Part shown: positions 62,816 to 64,000 of the stretch, piece after piece | How positions within the stretch are numbered: the first letter of the stretch is position 1 | How the letters are laid out: the number at the start of each line of letters is the position of its first letter | Assembly (NCBI RefSeq): GCF_947494055.1 | Contig: NZ_CANLTR010000001.1 | Location: 62,001-126,000, forward strand | From: an uncultured Jannaschia sp. | GTDB taxonomy: Bacteria; Pseudomonadota; Alphaproteobacteria; Rhodobacterales; Rhodobacteraceae | DNA: 64,000 nucleotides | Direction: 5' to 3' | Made by a program: the position numbers and the translations under genes | The notes under the pieces: model-generated | What the model saw: only the letters and a program-made list of their open reading frames with translations | Told to the model about the DNA's origin: nothing | Database searches by the model: none

Positions 62816-64000
62816 TCACCCCTGCGGCAGCTTCCTGAGGCCGAGCTCGGCCAACTGCCCCGGCAAGGGTTCCGACGGCGCGCCCATCATCAGGTCCTCG
62901 GCGCGCTGGTTCATCGGGAACAGGATGACCTCGCGGATGTTCGCCTCGTCGGCCAGCAGCATGACGATCCGGTCGATCCCGGCCGCGCAGCCCCCGTGCG
63001 GCGGCGCGCCGTACTGGAACGCCTTGACCATGCCGCCGAAGCGCCGGCGCACCTCGTCCTCGTCGTAGCCCGCAAGCCCGAACGCCTTGAACATGATCTC
63101 GGGCCGGTGGTTCCGGATCGCGCCGGAAACGAGCTCGTAGCCGTTGCAGGCCAGGTCGTACTGGAAGCCCAGCACCTTCAGCGGATCGCCGTCCAGCGCG
63201 TCCATCCCGCCCTGCGGCATCGAGAACGGGTTGTGGCTGAAGTCGATCTTCCCCTCGTCGTCGCGCTCGTACATCGGGAAGTCGACGATCCAGGCGAAGG
63301 CGAAGCGGTCCTTTTCGGTCAGCCCCAGCTCCGCGCCGATCACGGTCCGCGCGCGCCCGGCGACCGGCTCGAAATCCGCCGCCCGTCCGCCGAGGAAGAA
63401 CGCGGCATCGCCCACCCCGAGACCCAGCTGCTGCCGGATCGCCTCGGTCCGCTCGGGTCCGATGTTCTTGGCCAGCGGTCCCGCGGCCTCGAGCCCGTCG
63501 GTGCCTTCGCGCCAGAAGATGTAGCCCATCCCCGGCAGCCCCTGCTCCTGCGCGAACTTGTTCATCCGGTCGCAGAACTTCCGGCTGCCGCCGGTCGGCG
63601 CGGGGATGGCGCGGATCTCGGTGCCGTCCTTCTCCAGCAGGGACGCGAAGATCGCGAAGCCCGAGCCGCGGAAATGCTCGGAGACGTCCTGCATGCGGAT
63701 CGGGTTGCGGAGGTCCGGCTTGTCGGTCCCGTACCAGAGCGCCGCGTCCGCGTAGGAGATCTGCGGCCAGTCCGCGTCCACCCGGCGCCCGCCCCCGAAC
63801 TCCTCGAACAGCCCGGCGATCACCGGCTGGATCGTGTCGAACACGTCCTGCTGGGTGACGAAGCTCATCTCCATGTCGAGCTGGTAGAAATCCGTCGGGC
63901 TGCGGTCGGCACGCGGGTCCTCGTCGCGGAAGCAGGGCGCGATCTGGAAGTACTTGTCGAAGCCCGACACCATCAGGAGCTGCTTGAACTGCTGCGGCGC
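62816..64000 (-). CDS. aspS: Aspartyl-tRNA synthetase (C-terminal part, truncated by window edge)
   Basis: The last 394 residues of AspRS are visible; the frame is open to the right edge. Motif 2 is [11 protein letters not shown], motif 3 region [13 protein letters not shown], and [20 protein letters not shown] are bacterial. A GAD-type insertion ([18 protein letters not shown], then [14 protein letters not shown]) is present, as in bacterial AspRS. With GatCA in the window it may be non-discriminating. Stop at 62816. Confidence 0.94.
   Translation of the reverse strand, partial: APQQFKQLLMVSGFDKYFQIAPCFRDEDPRADRSPTDFYQLDMEMSFVTQQDVFDTIQPVIAGLFEEFGGGRRVDADWPQISYADAALWYGTDKPDLRNPIRMQDVSEHFRGSGFAIFASLLEKDGTEIRAIPAPTGGSRKFCDRMNKFAQEQGLPGMGYIFWREGTDGLEAAGPLAKNIGPERTEAIRQQLGLGVGDAAFFLGGRAADFEPVAGRARTVIGAELGLTEKDRFAFAWIVDFPMYERDDEGKIDFSHNPFSMPQGGMDALDGDPLKVLGFQYDLACNGYELVSGAIRNHRPEIMFKAFGLAGYDEDEVRRRFGGMVKAFQYGAPPHGGCAAGIDRIVMLLADEANIREVILFPMNQRAEDLMMGAPSEPLPGQLAELGLRKLPQG

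Overview
The window is a GC-rich (about two-thirds G+C) chromosomal segment of an alphaproteobacterium, most likely a member of the Rhodobacteraceae. Pointers are the DUF2155/NDUFA12 pair, a DUF3572 gene beside a PleD-type regulator, an ScfR-type fatty-acyl-CoA regulator, a 3-hydroxybutyrate dehydrogenase operon, a DUF1127-like micro-protein and a class A alphaproteobacterial RNase P RNA. Genes are dense, and many neighbours overlap by 4 bp (ATGA or GTGA), so most runs of same-strand genes are probably translated in a coupled way. There is no rRNA operon, transposase, integrase or CRISPR array.

Layout. 1-2.5 kb: end of a sigma/anti-sigma-like locus with a periplasmic heavy-metal sensor, a PleD-like diguanylate cyclase and DUF3572. 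2.7-5.0 kb: a lone YejA-like solute-binding protein and an intergenic region with an FNR-like box and a candidate small RNA. 5.1-8.0 kb: bdhA, pentapeptide protein, patatin, CsbD-like protein and a secreted protein. 8.2-20.9 kb: a reductive pyrimidine-degradation locus (PreT, PreA, dihydropyrimidinase, ureidopropionase-type hydrolase) with its own NMT1/THI5-type ABC importer. It is interrupted by a Fpg/Nei-like glycosylase, a MarC protein, a lipoprotein, a GNAT enzyme and one strikingly AT-rich gene with a HEPN-like RNxxxH motif. 21-29 kb: dehydrogenase, penicillin acylase family protein, PIN protein, RlmI, DUF1127-like peptide, HpcH/HpaI aldolase and a FliM-like protein. 29-41.5 kb: a sensing and uptake block for (by inference) short-chain carboxylates, made of an SLC5-type transporter fused to a histidine kinase, a small membrane protein, a response regulator and an ScfR-type repressor, divergent from a five-gene branched-chain-type ABC transporter and acetyl-CoA synthetase. 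41.7-52.3 kb: accBC, aat, DUF2155, NDUFA12, a GspL/GspC-like chimera, an ArsC-family protein, a cold-shock protein, an acyl-CoA synthetase and an ABC exporter. 52.5-58.3 kb: tRNA-Gly(UCC), a LOV histidine kinase, gatCA, a lipoprotein, an amidase, rnpB, a PAS protein and rpmG. 58.4-64 kb: DUF1501/DUF1800, an MT-A70 methyltransferase facing a BglII/BstYI-like restriction endonuclease preceded by a 21-codon cationic peptide ORF, and aspS running off the right edge.

How it works together. The pyrimidine block would import a pyrimidine, reduce it (PreTA), open the ring (HydA) and hydrolyse the carbamoyl amino acid. The acetate block couples sensing (SLC5-kinase, ScfR) to uptake (ABC) and activation (Acs), and AccBC lies just downstream. 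The accessory content of most interest is the AT-rich HEPN-like gene inside the pyrimidine operon, the compact restriction-modification pair with a micro-ORF, the candidate small RNA at 4.63 kb, and the 11-bp tandem array before the pyrimidine-binding-protein gene. Functions come from reading motifs and family resemblance; no database search was run.
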